Source: Pseudomonas tremae (lineage in GTDB: Bacteria > Pseudomonadota > Gammaproteobacteria > Pseudomonadales > Pseudomonadaceae). Taken from it: a stretch of 64,000 bases of DNA. Below the pieces are notes generated by a model, which saw only the letters and a program-made list of their open reading frames with translations, made no database searches and was not told the DNA's origin. Positions within the stretch are counted from its first letter, which is position 1. Each line of letters begins with the position of its first letter. Both the position numbers and the translations under genes were made by a program. Below are positions 8,752 through 17,572 of the stretch, one piece after another. The DNA is taken from assembly GCF_001401155.1 (NCBI RefSeq), contig NZ_LJRO01000031.1:1-64000 (forward strand), read 5' to 3'.

Positions 8752-9633
8752 ATGCCTGTCATTGTTTACGCCCTGCGCCTGTCGCTCCTGAGAGTTTCGC
8801 TGTCACTTCTTGGCGCGCTGTCCCTTGGAATGTTTGCCAGTCATGCGTTGGCCAGCGACGAGACACAACTGGTCGAATCCCTGAACGCCTATCGGGGTCA
8901 GACGCAACGTTGTGGCGAGCAGGTGTCCATGGAACTGCCGCCGCTTGCCAGTGATCCGCGTCTGGTATTGCCTGCCAACGGCAATCTCGACCTGCAGCAG
9001 GCGCTGACTCGTGCCGCCTACCCGATGGTCACCGTGCAAGCGATCAGCCTGTCCGGACCGCGTGATGCGGCTTCGGCGCTCAAGGCCGTGCAAGAGAGTT
9101 TCTGTCGTGTGGTGCTGGACCCGCAGTTCGTCGACATCGGCGTCAGTCGCGAGGGCCGGGACTGGCGCATCGTGCTGGCCCGTTCGCTGGTTGCATCGCG
9201 TCTGGGTGATTGGCAGGCAGAGGGGCAGAAAATCCTCGAGATGGTCAATGTCGCCCGCACCCAGCCACGTCAGTGCGGTCCGCAGTCCTTTGCCGCGACC
9301 ACGCCGCTGTCCTGGAACCTGATGCTGGGTACCGCCGCTCAGGCGCATTCACAGGCAATGGCCAATCAGAACTTTTTTGATCATAAGGATCACGACGGTC
9401 GCACGCCCGGAGATCGCACCGAGCTGGCCGGGTATGTGGGCCAGCAGGTCGGCGAGAACATTGCCGCGGGTCAGGATACTGCTCGCAAGGTGGTGGACGG
9501 CTGGCTGGCCAGCCCCGGTCATTGCGCCAATCTGATGAGCCCCGCTTATCGCGAGTTGGGTGCTGCCTACGCGATGGACCCCAAGAGTAATGCAGGCATC
9601 TACTGGACGGCGATGTTCGGCACGCAGCAGTGA
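8752..9633 (+). CDS. CAP (SCP/PR1) domain protein, exported
   Basis: A 293-residue exported protein. An N-terminal hydrophobic segment (about residues 8-35, ending SHALA) is a likely signal peptide. The first half (40-150) has no motif I recognise but contains two cysteines. The C-terminal half is a CAP domain: MVNVARTQPRQCG, then AQAHSQAMANQNFFDHKDHDG, and the late motifs VGENIAAGQ and GWLASPGHCANLM. Bacterial CAP proteins are secreted or periplasmic with largely unknown functions. The ATG follows GAGAGAC. It stands alone between a chemoreceptor and a convergent NTF2-like gene. Confidence 0.85.
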   Translation: MPVIVYALRLSLLRVSLSLLGALSLGMFASHALASDETQLVESLNAYRGQTQRCGEQVSMELPPLASDPRLVLPANGNLDLQQALTRAAYPMVTVQAISLSGPRDAASALKAVQESFCRVVLDPQFVDIGVSREGRDWRIVLARSLVASRLGDWQAEGQKILEMVNVARTQPRQCGPQSFAATTPLSWNLMLGTAAQAHSQAMANQNFFDHKDHDGRTPGDRTELAGYVGQQVGENIAAGQDTARKVVDGWLASPGHCANLMSPAYRELGAAYAMDPKSNAGIYWTAMFGTQQ

Positions 9634-9661
9634 GGTTTTCCGGTTTGCAGTGGTCGCCAGC

Positions 9662-10090
9662 CTAAAAACGAAACGCCTGGCGACCGATCAGCAGCCACTG
9701 GCCGTTTTGTTTCTGCCAGATCTGGAAGTTTTCTATCTCGGTCGGCACGACCTTGCCGCTGTTTACCGCCTGCGCCGAGAAGTGATTGCGCACCAGAGCC
9801 ACGTCGCCGGAGAGCGTTATTTTCTGATTGAGCATCTTCAGTTCGTTGAAGCCGCTTCTGCCGGTTTCGATGTCTGCGATGAACGCTTGCTTGTCCTGAA
9901 TAGCTCCGCTGGAGTGCCCGTAGGTGAGGTTGTCGGCAGTCAGTGCGTTCAGTTGCGCAATGTCCTTGTGCCACATGGCTTGCGTCAGTTTGTCTACGGC
10001 ATTGGCCACGTCAGCTTCGTCGGAGGTCGCGGCGGTGACATATCCGCTAAACAGGCACAGAAAACCTATAAGCAATGTCAGCTTCTTCAT
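9662..10090 (-). CDS. NTF2-like (SnoaL/DUF4440-type) exported protein
   Basis: A 142-residue protein with a signal peptide (KKLTLLIGFLCLFSGYVTAA) and a small cone-shaped NTF2-like domain. The pattern WHKDIAQLNALTADNLTYGH, IADIETGRSGFNELKM and the final WQKQNGQWLLIGRQAFRF strand is typical of DUF4440/SnoaL-like proteins. No catalytic residues can be assigned, and such exported members are usually of unknown function. The gene converges on the CAP-domain gene with 28 bp between stops. It is preceded by about 220 bp with the terminator of the next minus-strand chemoreceptor. Confidence 0.8.
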   Translation of the reverse strand: MKKLTLLIGFLCLFSGYVTAATSDEADVANAVDKLTQAMWHKDIAQLNALTADNLTYGHSSGAIQDKQAFIADIETGRSGFNELKMLNQKITLSGDVALVRNHFSAQAVNSGKVVPTEIENFQIWQKQNGQWLLIGRQAFRF

Positions 10091-10243
10091 GGGTATACCT
10101 TTTTTGTCGTTGTCGGGTTGGGGGAACCGGGACAGGCGATCAATTCATCTGTCGCCGTGCAACTTAGATCAGCGCGAGCGGCTCGACAAGTGCGATTGCG
10201 AATTCTTCAGGCCTGCAGAAGCGCAGTCTCGATAACAACCACA

Positions 10244-10273
10244 AAGCGCCCTGACATTGCTGTCAGGGCGCTT
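10244..10273 (-). terminator. Intrinsic terminator of the chemoreceptor gene at 10316-11944
   Basis: A perfect 13-bp stem (AAGCGCCCTGACA and its complement) with a four-base loop lies 43 bp past the minus-strand chemoreceptor stop. The minus-strand 3' side ends in GCTTTGTGG, so the T tract is short. It may also insulate in the other direction. Confidence 0.8.
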
Positions 10274-10315
10274 GGGTGTATGCTGCGCAATGTCAGGTTC
10301 CGGTTACCTTGTCAC

Positions 10316-11944
10316 TCAGACCCGGAACTGCTTGGTCAGTCGATTCAGGCCTGAGGCCAGGCTCGACAGTTCTGCCGTGGCAATTGCAGTCTGGTTGGAA
10401 CCTTCAGAAGTCTGACTGGACAGGTCGCGGATGCTGACCAGGCTTCGGTCAACCTCGCGCGCTACTTGGGCCTGTTCTTCGGCTGCGGTAGCGATCATCA
10501 GGTTGCGCTCGTTGATCTGGCTGATGGACTCGGTGATTTCGAGCAACGCCTTGCCGGCGCCGTTGGCCATTTCGAGTGTCTTTTGCGCCTGAACGCTGGT
10601 CTGTTCCATTGCCGTCACCGCATTGCCGGTACCGGTCTGAATCGAACTGACCATCTGTTCTATTTCACGGGTCGACTGCTGAGTACGGTGGGCCAGCGCC
10701 CGAACCTCGTCCGCGACCACCGCAAAGCCTCGTCCGGCCTCACCGGCGCGGGCGGCCTCGATGGCTGCGTTGAGGGCCAGCAGGTTGGTCTGTTCCGCGA
10801 TGGCGCGGATTACGTCCAGCACTTTACTGATGTCGGTTGCCATGGCTGCCAGGCCTTGCACTTCGGTGGAGGTGAGTTGCACCTTGGACACCATAAGGTT
10901 GATGGCAGTGACGGTTTCATCGACTTGCGCGCGTCCGGCGATGGCGGCTGTACTGGACTGCGAGGTAACTTCCGATGCCGAGGCTGCGTTGCTGGCAACC
11001 TCTTCGACCGCAGCGCTCATCTGGTTGACGGCAGTGGCGGCCATTTCAATTTCATTGCTCTGACGCTGAATAGTGCGCGAAGCGTCTTCGGTTACCGCGT
11101 GCATCTCTTCGGAGGTGGCCGCGAGCTGGGTGGAAGAGTCGCCAATCAGGGTCAAGGCACTGCGCAGGTTGGTCTGCATGGCGGCCAGTGCCGCGATCAG
11201 TCTGGCAGCCTCGTCGGTGCCATCCAGGGGGATGTCCTTGGTCAGGTCGTTGTCGGCGATGCGTTGCGCAATGTTCAGCGACTCGCCAATGGGGCCGGTC
11301 AGGCTGCGGGTGTACATCCAGGCTAGGAGCAGCGTGGTCAGAACACCTGCGGCGATGAAAATGCCCACCATCCACAAGGTTTGCTGGTAAGCAGTGTCTG
11401 CCGTGGCGCCGGCCTTCTGGGCCTTGCTATCGTTGATGCCGGTGAGCTTCTTGAGGGTGGCTTCGACCTGATCGGCCGCGCTTTTCATTTCTCCATTGGA
11501 GGTCGCAACGGCTGCTTCGAGATTTCCCGCAGCGACTGACGCCAGGTAGCGATCCTGGGCCGCCTGATAATCGGCATTGGCCTTGGTGAGCTCATCAAAT
11601 GCCTGGCGGCCTTGTGGGGTGACGATCAACTTGTTGAGGGCATCGGCATAACCAGCAATCAGCGAGCGTGATTGTTGAATATCACCCAGCGCCTTGGTCT
11701 TTCGTTCTTGCGGTTCGATCGGGTTACGGACGCGGGCATTGTTGCCTCTGATGCCTACAAACTCGCGATCCAGAGAACCAAGTAATTTGACGCTGGGCAG
11801 TACGTTGGTTTCGATGAATTTTTCGGCGGCGTTGAGTTCCGCGGCCTGACGCAGAGCCAGCAGGCCCAAGGCAACGATCATCAGGCAGAAGATGCCGAAA
11901 CACAGTGCAGAACGGGGAGCGAGGTTGAGCTTTCGCAACATCAT
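10316..11944 (-). CDS. Methyl-accepting chemotaxis protein
   Basis: A 542-residue chemoreceptor. TM1 is at about residues 12-32, and the periplasmic four-helix-bundle sensor spans to about 188. TM2 ([21 protein letters not shown]) leads into a HAMP domain, and the signalling domain carries the invariant tip [20 protein letters not shown] followed by [20 protein letters not shown]. The end, LTKQFRV, has no CheR-binding pentapeptide. The ATG follows GGAGAAACACTC, a good ribosome site. It is a second receptor of similar architecture about 1.7 kb from the one at 6969, but with a clearly different sensor domain, so they probably detect different ligands. Confidence 0.93.
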   Translation of the reverse strand: MMLRKLNLAPRSALCFGIFCLMIVALGLLALRQAAELNAAEKFIETNVLPSVKLLGSLDREFVGIRGNNARVRNPIEPQERKTKALGDIQQSRSLIAGYADALNKLIVTPQGRQAFDELTKANADYQAAQDRYLASVAAGNLEAAVATSNGEMKSAADQVEATLKKLTGINDSKAQKAGATADTAYQQTLWMVGIFIAAGVLTTLLLAWMYTRSLTGPIGESLNIAQRIADNDLTKDIPLDGTDEAARLIAALAAMQTNLRSALTLIGDSSTQLAATSEEMHAVTEDASRTIQRQSNEIEMAATAVNQMSAAVEEVASNAASASEVTSQSSTAAIAGRAQVDETVTAINLMVSKVQLTSTEVQGLAAMATDISKVLDVIRAIAEQTNLLALNAAIEAARAGEAGRGFAVVADEVRALAHRTQQSTREIEQMVSSIQTGTGNAVTAMEQTSVQAQKTLEMANGAGKALLEITESISQINERNLMIATAAEEQAQVAREVDRSLVSIRDLSSQTSEGSNQTAIATAELSSLASGLNRLTKQFRV

Positions 11945-12079
11945 GAGTGTTTCTCCGGAGTGGGCAAAAAGGCTATCGCCCGCACGCGGTTTAACTTTGT
12001 AACAAAATAGTAAGCAAATATTTCAAAGCTTTTGAGCGCTGAAACGGCAGGTCAGGACCTGCCAGCTTCAGCCCCCAGG

Positions 12080-12703
12080 TCAGCGCTTTTCCATGCCCAG
12101 AAGAAACGTATCGACTGCCCGCTCGACCATGCCGCGAATCTGCTCGATGCTCAACGGCATAGGCGCCTGCTGGTAAAGGCGAATTTCTGTTTCTGCAGTC
12201 AGCAGTGCAGTGAGTTGCAGCGCCGCGATGTCCGGATCAGTCGATCGCAACTGCCCGCGCTGCATGGCTATGCGCATTGTCGATGCTATTGTCTGCAGGC
12301 ACTCTCGAGGGCCCGATTCATAAAACATCATGCCGATGTCGGACTGTCCGGACTCGGCCACCACCATTCGGTACACCGCCAAGGCGCTGTCATCATTGAT
12401 CAACATCATCAACATGCGCTCACCGAAGCGAGTCAGCATGGGGCGTAGTTCTATGTCGGTGCCCATCTCGTTGGTATTGCTCAGTTCCGAAACAGCCTCG
12501 GCCAGATGCGCCGTTGCCAGTCTGTTGACGACGGCGATGAACAGTTCTTCCTTGGAATGGAAATAACTGTAGATAGTGGCTTTGGAGCCACCCATGCGCT
12601 TGGTCACTTCGTTCATCGAAGCACGTTCGTAGCCCATTTCGAGGAAAACGCTTGCTGCGGCATCAATGATGGCTTCGCGGCGAGCTTCAGTACGCACCTT
12701 CAT
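12080..12703 (-). CDS. TetR/AcrR family repressor, AefR-like C-terminal domain
   Basis: A 207-residue TetR-type regulator. The N-terminal helix-turn-helix (residues 9-55) includes AIIDAAASVFLEMGYERASM and GGSKATIYSYFHSKEELF. The C-terminal part resembles the AefR-type ligand domain (TetR_C_7). It diverges from the DUF3237 gene across 223 bp. Two near-identical inverted repeats lie directly before its start and are the obvious operators, suggesting self-repression and control of the neighbour. AefR in P. syringae affects quorum sensing and epiphytic fitness, but the family is large and I do not claim orthology. Confidence 0.85.
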   Translation of the reverse strand: MKVRTEARREAIIDAAASVFLEMGYERASMNEVTKRMGGSKATIYSYFHSKEELFIAVVNRLATAHLAEAVSELSNTNEMGTDIELRPMLTRFGERMLMMLINDDSALAVYRMVVAESGQSDIGMMFYESGPRECLQTIASTMRIAMQRGQLRSTDPDIAALQLTALLTAETEIRLYQQAPMPLSIEQIRGMVERAVDTFLLGMEKR

Positions 12704-12724
12704 TTATATCCTTAATCCCTTGGT

Positions 12725-12782
12725 GAACCGCTCGGTACAGTTAGCGCAAAATTCTCTAGACTGGAACTGAACCGTTCGGTAC
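12725..12782. promoter_or_regulatory. Twin TetR-type operators, 44 bp apart
   Basis: GAACCGCTCGGTAC (12725-12738) and GAACCGTTCGGTAC (12769-12782) differ at one central base. Each contains the inverted repeat ACCG-N2-CGGT. They sit in the TetR/DUF3237 divergent region and bracket a plausible plus-strand -10 (TAGACT, 12757-12762), whose -35 position falls inside the left copy. The centre-to-centre distance of 44 bp is about four helical turns. Confidence 0.65.
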
Positions 12783-12926
12783 GATTTAAGCCGAATCCGT
12801 GGAGCTTACTGGAAATGCAGACTCAGATAAATGCTGAAAGAGGGACGCTTTCTTTATCGGGTCATTCGACAGGCTGCCTTCAGTCATCCATTGCACCTAT
12901 GTATCAATGATGGAGTGAACAGTTCC

Positions 12927-13448
12927 ATGAACATCATCGATTTCAAGCAACCCGTGAAACGCTCCCATCGCGTCAGTACAGCAACGGTGCCCGTGCTCGA
13001 AAAGGTACTGACAGTCATCTTGAAAACCGATGTTCCCGTGCTCATGGGCATCTGCAGCGACGGCCTGCGCAGTAACAGCGCAATTCTGGGAGGCGAGTTC
13101 CAGGGCGAATCCTTCAGCGGTTCAGTGCTTTCCGGCGGCAGCAATCTGCTGGTCGAAATGTCATCCGAGCTGGCTGTTTTGGACACCCGTTTCACCTTGC
13201 GTACGCAGATGGGCGAGCTGATCAATGTTGAGAACAGGGGCATCATGCTCTTGGACGAGGCGGGCCAGCAGGAGCTTCAGAACGGCATATGGCCAATCAG
13301 CGAAGGCCATTACCAGTGTTCCTGCACACCACGTTTTCAGGTTTCTCTCGGTCCTAACGAGTGGCTGGAAAAGAGTGCCTTCATCGGCAAGATCGAATAC
13401 CTGTACGCTCACGAAATGCTCATCAGCTTTTACCGCATGAAACCCTGA
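12927..13448 (+). CDS. DUF3237 (UPF0311) family protein
   Basis: A 173-residue cytoplasmic protein of the DUF3237 family, beta-rich and of unknown biochemical function. Family-like parts are FSGSVLSGGSNLLVEMSSEL, LDTRFTLRTQMGELINVENRG and the late FQVSLGPNEWLEKSAFIGKI. An ATG at 12831 and a GTG at 12915 are also in frame, but the family start fits 12927; GGAG lies somewhat far upstream (11 bases). It diverges from the TetR gene and the twin operators lie between them, so TetR control is inferred. It ends before a pair of hairpins that separates it from the convergent siderophore receptor gene. Confidence 0.72.
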   Translation: MNIIDFKQPVKRSHRVSTATVPVLEKVLTVILKTDVPVLMGICSDGLRSNSAILGGEFQGESFSGSVLSGGSNLLVEMSSELAVLDTRFTLRTQMGELINVENRGIMLLDEAGQQELQNGIWPISEGHYQCSCTPRFQVSLGPNEWLEKSAFIGKIEYLYAHEMLISFYRMKP

Positions 13449-13487
13449 CCGCTTAGCTCAGGAGCCTGCCGATTCATTCAGGCAGAA

Positions 13488-13515
13488 GGAGCAAGCCGGC
13501 GCGGGCGAGCTCCTG
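13488..13515. terminator. REP-like hairpin between convergent genes
   Basis: A 28-bp imperfect palindrome with the form AGGAGC-N2-GCC-N6-GGC-N2-GCTCCT lies between the DUF3237 gene and the siderophore receptor gene. The composition resembles Pseudomonas REP units. A smaller hairpin (CTGCC/GGCAG) lies at about 13468-13486. Neither has a clear T tract, so it is either a bidirectional terminator or a REP element. Confidence 0.5.
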
Positions 13516-13524
13516 CGCAAGCAT

Positions 13525-15645
13525 TCAGAATGTGACGCTGGCGCTCAGCCTTGCGGTGCGGGGTTCACCCACATTGACCTGCAACTGGCTGCCGGTGCTG
13601 GATGGGTAATACTGCTTGTCGAACAGGTTGTCCACGTTCAATTGCAGACGGGTTTTATAACCCGCCATTGGCACATCCCAGCGCAAGAATGCATCGGCAA
13701 CGGTGTAGCTGCTCATGTAGAACGTGTTCGCGTCATCACCTGCACGTTCGCCGACGTAGCGCGCACCGCCGCCGGCATGCCAGTCACCCAGCCCGGACGG
13801 GATCTGCAGGTGGTGGGTGAGGTACAGGCTGGCCGTGTGTTTCGGCGCCTGACTCAGACGGTTGCCTTCGTTGTCAGGGTCGTCGAGTACTTCGGTGTGG
13901 GTATAGGCGTAAGTACCTATCATGTCCCAACGTTCGGCGATGCGTCCGGTCACGTCCAGCTCCACGCCCTGCGAACCTACTTTACCGGCTGCTTGGCTGA
14001 TGCCAGTCACGCCAGTAGGCGTGACGACGTTTTTCTTCTCGATGTCGAACACGGCGAGGTTGACGTTGAGCTCCGGCGCCAGCGTATATTTGGCACCGAC
14101 TTCGTAGCTACGGCCTTCTTCAGGATCGAACGTGGTGCCGTCGTCGTTCACTTCTTCGTTGGGCACAAATGAACGGCTGTAATTGCCATACAGCGAAAGG
14201 TCTTCATTCACCTTGAACACCAGGCCCGCCATCGGCAGGAACACATTGTCATTTTTGTCCAGGTTGGTGACGCGGTTGGCACCCAGGCCTTGGGCAATGT
14301 CCTGTTCATAATGCTGATAGCGACCGCCCAGTACCAGAATCCAGCGGTCATCCAAGTGCCAGTTGTCCTTGATGTACATGGACGTGGATGTCAACTGATT
14401 GCTGAGATTGCTGGTGGGCGCACTGACTACGCTCGGTTCGGCCAGGCTGCCGTAGGCCGGCGAAAATATATTGAAGCCGTTCTGGGCTGTATTGCGATAG
14501 GTCTTGCCGCGATACCTGTCGGAATCCTCATGTTCGGCGCCAACCAGCAGGTCGTGCTGCTGACCGAGAATGTCCTGCTTGCCGATGAAGTCCCAGCTGG
14601 CATAACGGGTTTCGTAATCGTAATGGCCGCCATTGGCCTGACGGCGCAGTACGCCGCTGCTGGACAGAGTACTGGGCTGGGCAATCGCAAGGCTGTAGCG
14701 ATCATTGTTCCAGCCGTACGTCAGACGGGTTTTCCAGTCATCACTGAGCTGGTATTCGAAACGCGCGGTGGCGGTCTCGCTGATGCCCACCGTATTTGCC
14801 CACTTTTCGTCCAGCCGCTTGCCGTAGCTGATGTCGGCTGGATGACCGCCCGTGAACACGGTGCCGCGGTCAAACGGGCTGATGTAGTCGTTGTACTCGT
14901 AGGCCAGGGTCAGGCTGGCGCGTTCGCCGGTCCACGACAGCGAGGGTGCAATCAGAGTGTGTTGATCAACGCCGTAGTTGCGCCAGTAGTCCTCGCTCTG
15001 TCGTTCGGCCACCAGACGATAAGCCAGCCCTGAGTCGCCAAGCGGGCCGGTGGTGTCGACCCCAAAGCTGCCGCCGCCTTCGCTGTAGGCCGAGCCACTC
15101 AGCGTGGTGCTTTGCACATATTGCGGCTGTTTGCTGATCACGTTGATCACGCCGCCTGGCTCCATTGCTCCATACAACAATGAGGCCGGACCTTTGAGAA
15201 CCTCGACGCGCTCGGTGGTTGCGCCAAAGTTCTTCGACACCACCGAGCGTACGCCGTCGCGCAGGATCGAACCGTCATCGTTAGTGCCAAAGCCGCGTTT
15301 GACCAGCGAGTCCTTGGTGTTACCTAACGTGTTGCCCTGACTGACACCACTGACGAACTTCATGGCGTCGTCCAGCGAGCGCACGTTGTAGTCGGCAATG
15401 GTCTGCGGCGTGACAACGTTGACCGATTGCGCTTCTTCCTTGATCGGCACATCACTCTTGCTGACCGTACTGGTGCTTTTCGCGCTGTAGCCTTCTTGGG
15501 GCTGCGTCGCGGCAGCGGACACCTGGGTGGCAGGCAGAACAGCGGTTTCTGCAGCCTGCACGGTACCGCTGGAGCATATCGCCAGAGACAGCGCAGACAA
15601 CAGAAAAGGGCCAAGACGGCGAGTGCGTTGGGTGGAAGTGCTCAA
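13525..15645 (-). CDS. TonB-dependent siderophore receptor
   Basis: A 706-residue outer-membrane receptor. A signal peptide (to about residue 31, ending VQA) precedes a short linker and a plug domain at about 60-165, with SVNVVTPQTIADYNVRSLDD, ERVEVLKGPASLLYGAMEPG and GVINVISKQP. The 22-strand barrel fills the rest. The C terminus has NVDNLFDKQYYPS and ends in an aromatic residue (ASVTF), as needed for barrel assembly. The plug and barrel resemble ferrichrome/hydroxamate-type receptors, but the ligand cannot be fixed. No N-terminal signalling extension is present, so it is not a FecA-type transducer. A Fur-like site precedes the gene. Confidence 0.92.
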   Translation of the reverse strand: MSTSTQRTRRLGPFLLSALSLAICSSGTVQAAETAVLPATQVSAAATQPQEGYSAKSTSTVSKSDVPIKEEAQSVNVVTPQTIADYNVRSLDDAMKFVSGVSQGNTLGNTKDSLVKRGFGTNDDGSILRDGVRSVVSKNFGATTERVEVLKGPASLLYGAMEPGGVINVISKQPQYVQSTTLSGSAYSEGGGSFGVDTTGPLGDSGLAYRLVAERQSEDYWRNYGVDQHTLIAPSLSWTGERASLTLAYEYNDYISPFDRGTVFTGGHPADISYGKRLDEKWANTVGISETATARFEYQLSDDWKTRLTYGWNNDRYSLAIAQPSTLSSSGVLRRQANGGHYDYETRYASWDFIGKQDILGQQHDLLVGAEHEDSDRYRGKTYRNTAQNGFNIFSPAYGSLAEPSVVSAPTSNLSNQLTSTSMYIKDNWHLDDRWILVLGGRYQHYEQDIAQGLGANRVTNLDKNDNVFLPMAGLVFKVNEDLSLYGNYSRSFVPNEEVNDDGTTFDPEEGRSYEVGAKYTLAPELNVNLAVFDIEKKNVVTPTGVTGISQAAGKVGSQGVELDVTGRIAERWDMIGTYAYTHTEVLDDPDNEGNRLSQAPKHTASLYLTHHLQIPSGLGDWHAGGGARYVGERAGDDANTFYMSSYTVADAFLRWDVPMAGYKTRLQLNVDNLFDKQYYPSSTGSQLQVNVGEPRTARLSASVTF

Positions 15646-15682
15646 GGGAGATGCTCTGTCAGGACGTTAATAGCAATAATTG

Positions 15683-15701
15683 TAATTTGATATTAATTCT
15701 C
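15683..15701 (-). promoter_or_regulatory. Candidate Fur box
   Basis: A 19-bp AT-rich sequence (minus strand GAGAATTAATATCAAATTA), 38-56 bp before the siderophore receptor ATG, matches about 11 of 19 positions of the classic Fur consensus. The position and the gene function support iron repression; the match itself is moderate. Confidence 0.45.
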
Positions 15702-15763
15702 AAGTAAATAAATGAATCGCGGGCCATGGGATTTGATTGATCAATACTCCTGAGGCAAGTTGC

Positions 15764-16204
15764 TCATGATCGAGGCATGATGTTGGCATCAAGCCGCTTG
15801 CCCATGCTGATGATGGGTTCCGAGGTGTAGCCCAGTGTCTTGTAAAATGCCTGCACACGTTCGTTGAATGTGTGAATCTGCAGATTGATTTTTACACAGC
15901 CAAGATCGGTCAATGCCTGTTCGGCGTGCCTTACCAGTGCAGACCCCAGCCTGTTGCCGCGATGTTGTGGATCAACTGCGACTGCGTACAGCCAACCCCG
16001 ATGACCGTCGTAGCCAGCAAGAATGGTTCCGATCACCTGATCGTTCAGAGTTGCGACGAAAAACAGCCGGTCGTCCACCGCAAGCTTCTTGTCGATTGAA
16101 AGATCAGAGCGGTTTTGCGGTGCTTCGTCATTGAAAACTGTTTTCCAGAGCTGGATGACAGCGAGGCGGTGATGCAGGTCGGAATACTCGACAATTGAGG
16201 TCAT
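15764..16204 (-). CDS. GNAT family N-acetyltransferase
   Basis: A 146-residue GNAT acetyltransferase. The core shows IGTILAGYDGHRGWLYAVAV, then VDPQHRGNRLGSALVRHAEQ, which is the acetyl-CoA-binding loop (RGNRLG), and a final KTLGYTSEPIISMGKRL strand. The layout (small protein, YxxHRGWLYxVAVDP) resembles the YpeA-like group of stand-alone acetyltransferases. The substrate is unknown. It is separated by about 50 bp from the upstream alpha/beta hydrolase gene on the same strand and may be co-transcribed with it. Confidence 0.85.
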   Translation of the reverse strand: MTSIVEYSDLHHRLAVIQLWKTVFNDEAPQNRSDLSIDKKLAVDDRLFFVATLNDQVIGTILAGYDGHRGWLYAVAVDPQHRGNRLGSALVRHAEQALTDLGCVKINLQIHTFNERVQAFYKTLGYTSEPIISMGKRLDANIMPRS

Positions 16205-16257
16205 TGCGCAGTCCTTGAGTCGGGTACGCGAGCATACTGTTGCGCCTCGCAGGTTGT

Positions 16258-17202
16258 CTAACCGGCGTCTCTTGACTGGCGGCCCTGTCGGGTGGCTTGA
16301 GGCAGCGATGCTGGGGTCTTGAGCAGCCTCTGTATCGCCTGGCTGTAAGCCGGTTGCCCCAGTTGCATGCTGTTGTTGTGCGTGCCGCCGGGCACCAGCA
16401 GCAGTTGTTTCGGTTGTTTCGCCGCGTCGAACAACTCTTCGCTGAAGCGGGAGGGCACGTACTGGTCGTTGGTGCCATGGACGATCAGTACCGGCATGTG
16501 AATGTCTGCGATCTTGTCCAGCGAGTCGAATTTTTGCGACAGCAGCCAGCGCACGGGCAATGACGTGTTAGCAAGCGCGGTGGCCACATCGGCCAGGTTG
16601 GTGAAGGTCGATTCGATGATCAACCCCCGAGCCGCAGCCGGACTGTTGTTCTTTTCTGCATCTGTGCCCAGTTCTGCCGCCAGGTCCACCCCGACCGCGC
16701 CCCCCAACGAGTGTCCGTAGATCAACCTTCGGGACGGGTCGGGCTGCAATTGCTTGAGGCGTTCCCAAGCGATGCGTGCGTCCTCGTAAACGGACCTCTC
16801 GGATGGTAACTGGCCGACACTCTGACCAAAGCCACGGTAATCGATAGCCAGAACCGAGAAGCCTTGTGCGCTGAGCTGGCGGATGCGAAACAATTGCCCG
16901 GTCAGGTTCCATCTTGAGCCATGCAGGTACAACACAGCCGGGGCGTTCTTGTCTGGCGCAGGCCACCACCACGCATGAATGTTTTGCGACGTGCCGAAGG
17001 CAGGCGTGCGCAATTCGATCTCTTGAACCTCGTCGGGCAGCCCGCTGTACCAGCTGGCCGTGCCGGGTTCGATGCGGAACACCAGCTCTCTTTCCTTGTG
17101 CTCGAGTACTGCGCAACCAACCGGCAGCCCGAGAATAATGGCGAGCATCAGCAGCCATCTGACCGGACGAGCCCTGAAGCGCGCCAGAGGTGAAATCGCC
17201 AT
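16258..17202 (-). CDS. Alpha/beta hydrolase, probable lipoprotein
   Basis: A 314-residue alpha/beta-fold hydrolase. After a short charged stretch, a hydrophobic segment ends in LPVGC (cysteine at about 30), a plausible lipobox, so the enzyme is probably membrane-anchored in the periplasm. The nucleophile elbow is IYGHSLGGAV (S165), the acid is in IVHGTNDQY (D246) and the histidine is in PGGTHNNS (H275). The oxyanion region is LYLHGSRWN. It resembles BEM46/YqiA-like serine hydrolases of unknown substrate. A TTG seven codons upstream is possible, but the ATG at 17202 has GGGGAAC at good spacing. Confidence 0.83.
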   Translation of the reverse strand: MAISPLARFRARPVRWLLMLAIILGLPVGCAVLEHKERELVFRIEPGTASWYSGLPDEVQEIELRTPAFGTSQNIHAWWWPAPDKNAPAVLYLHGSRWNLTGQLFRIRQLSAQGFSVLAIDYRGFGQSVGQLPSERSVYEDARIAWERLKQLQPDPSRRLIYGHSLGGAVGVDLAAELGTDAEKNNSPAAARGLIIESTFTNLADVATALANTSLPVRWLLSQKFDSLDKIADIHMPVLIVHGTNDQYVPSRFSEELFDAAKQPKQLLLVPGGTHNNSMQLGQPAYSQAIQRLLKTPASLPQATRQGRQSRDAG

Positions 17203-17572
17203 GAGTGCAGTGTTCCCCGTCAACGAGTTGCGAAAAATGCAGGTTATGCGCTTTGGTTACAAGGCGTACCAGCAAATGTCGGTTACAGCATATTGCACGG
17301 TAAGGCTGATGAACCCTGCAAACCTGGACCTTTATCAGGCACAGGCTCTTAAAGTCTGCTCGCACAAAACCCTACGCTTCAACAGGTTGCGGCCAGTGTG
17401 CGAAGGCGGTGCGGGTTGGCACGATTGGTTATTGAGGTAGCTCTTTATGACAGCCCGGGATTATGCTGTAGCCGCGCGGGCGCTATGTTTCTGCCGCTTG
17501 CCCGCCCTGATCGCCGATTTGCTCACCGCGTCAATCGCGCTTTCTTCAATTTCTTCGAGAGGTTATCGCCTA
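17203..17572. other. Intergenic region between divergent genes
   Basis: A 370-bp gap between the alpha/beta hydrolase and a GNAT gene. An open frame continues upstream of the GNAT start to 17447, but it has an unlikely composition and no ribosome site. I see no RNA gene, repeat or clear promoter pair in it. Confidence 0.6.

Noticed and set aside
13642..14172. Plus-strand open frames opposite the siderophore receptor
   Set aside because: The minus strand encodes a complete TonB-dependent receptor; the opposite frames have no motif.
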